From Candidatus Colwelliibacteriota bacterium (GTDB lineage Bacteria > Patescibacteriota > Minisyncoccia > UBA6257 > Colwellbacteraceae), in assembly GCA_014874305.1 (NCBI GenBank), contig JACWAO010000080.1:1-5277 (forward strand): DNA of 5,277 nucleotides, in the 5' to 3' direction. The notes under the pieces were generated by a model that saw only the letters and a list, made by a program, of their open reading frames with translations, was not told the origin of the DNA and did not search any database. Position numbers and translations under genes: made by a program. Shown piece by piece: positions 5,013-5,277 of this stretch; within the stretch, counting starts at the first letter, position 1, and each line of letters begins with the position of its first letter.

Positions 5013-5277
5013 CTAAAACAACGGTGCCTCCCCCTTTATCCTTGAGGCGATGTCTTTAAGGCAACAGGTCTTGTGCTTTTCTATTACCGCCTCGGTCAAT
5101 CCGCCCTCGGTTATGATGTCCTTATAAAACTCCGCCGAGTGTCTCGGTTTCCTCTCAAGCGTCTTATAATCAACCTCCACCAGGCCGGACCTCGGCCAGA
5201 AACCCTTGTTCCATTCGAAGTTGTCCAAAAGAGACCAGTGCAAATACCCTCTTACATCCACTCCTTCGTCCATCGCC
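5013..5277 (-). CDS. Glycoside hydrolase family 1 (beta-glucosidase-like), C-terminal part
   Basis: The last 87 residues of a GH1 enzyme, whose 5' part lies beyond the right edge; the ATG at 5273 is internal. GH1 enzymes hydrolyse beta-linked sugars with retention of configuration. The visible part matches the family end closely: EGVDVRGYLHWSLLDNFEW (residues 4-22 of the visible part), with the Glu-Trp pair that contacts the glycone sugar, then GFWPRSGLVEVDYKTLERKPRHSAEFYKDII (25-55). The FEW form, without the Ser-Lys-Tyr phosphate-binding pattern of 6-phospho-glycosidases, suggests unphosphorylated substrates. The acid/base NEP and nucleophile ENG motifs lie outside the window, so activity cannot be judged. 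Past the usual family end there are about 30 extra residues, including Cys71-Cys72, ending GEAPLF. No signal peptide can be assessed. Confidence 0.93.
   Translation of the reverse strand, partial: AMDEGVDVRGYLHWSLLDNFEWNKGFWPRSGLVEVDYKTLERKPRHSAEFYKDIITEGGLTEAVIEKHKTCCLKDIASRIKGEAPLF

Noticed and set aside
1..5277. CRISPR array, defence island, insertion sequence or toxin-antitoxin pair
   Set aside because: No direct-repeat array, transposase, nuclease-effector pair or small overlapping gene pair was found; the genes are mostly housekeeping or single units.

Overview
The window reads as a compact bacterial chromosome segment. Every gene I can support lies on the minus strand. My best guess for the source is Patescibacteria (CPR), probably a Parcubacteria-like lineage. 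This is inference from four things: a type IV pilin gene carrying a short CCCTTCGAC...GGCTCAGGG-type repeat, a short membrane-anchored protein of a kind I associate with those genomes, very tight gene spacing, and frequent non-ATG or Shine-Dalgarno-less starts. No rRNA or other marker is present to fix the taxonomy.

In order of transcription (right to left), the window opens with the C-terminal end of a glycoside hydrolase family 1 enzyme, cut by the right edge and followed by a strong intrinsic terminator. Next is a DEDDh 3'-5' exonuclease with a strong Shine-Dalgarno and a TTG start; its stop codon lies inside the loop of its own terminator. After an AT-rich spacer of about 155 bp comes a 146-residue single-pass membrane protein of unknown function, closed by another terminator. 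A three-gene cluster follows: cysS (cysteinyl-tRNA synthetase), dnaB (replicative helicase) and recR (recombination mediator). cysS and dnaB are 6 nt apart, and dnaB and recR overlap by 23 nt. The cluster ends in a hairpin over the recR stop codon. The left edge holds the first 68 codons of a type IV pilin/pseudopilin gene, which runs out of the window.

The cysS-dnaB-recR cluster joins protein synthesis, fork unwinding and recombinational repair, and is probably co-transcribed from a promoter so close to the cysS ATG that the mRNA would be nearly leaderless. The exonuclease could also act on DNA or RNA but is a separate transcription unit. The pilin and the GH1 enzyme belong to unrelated surface and carbohydrate functions. 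I see no CRISPR array, transposase, tRNA, rRNA or convincing new multi-gene system. The more unusual observations are the repeat-encoded pilin leader without an ATG, terminators that overlap stop codons and the next promoter, and substitutions in RecR and CysRS motifs.
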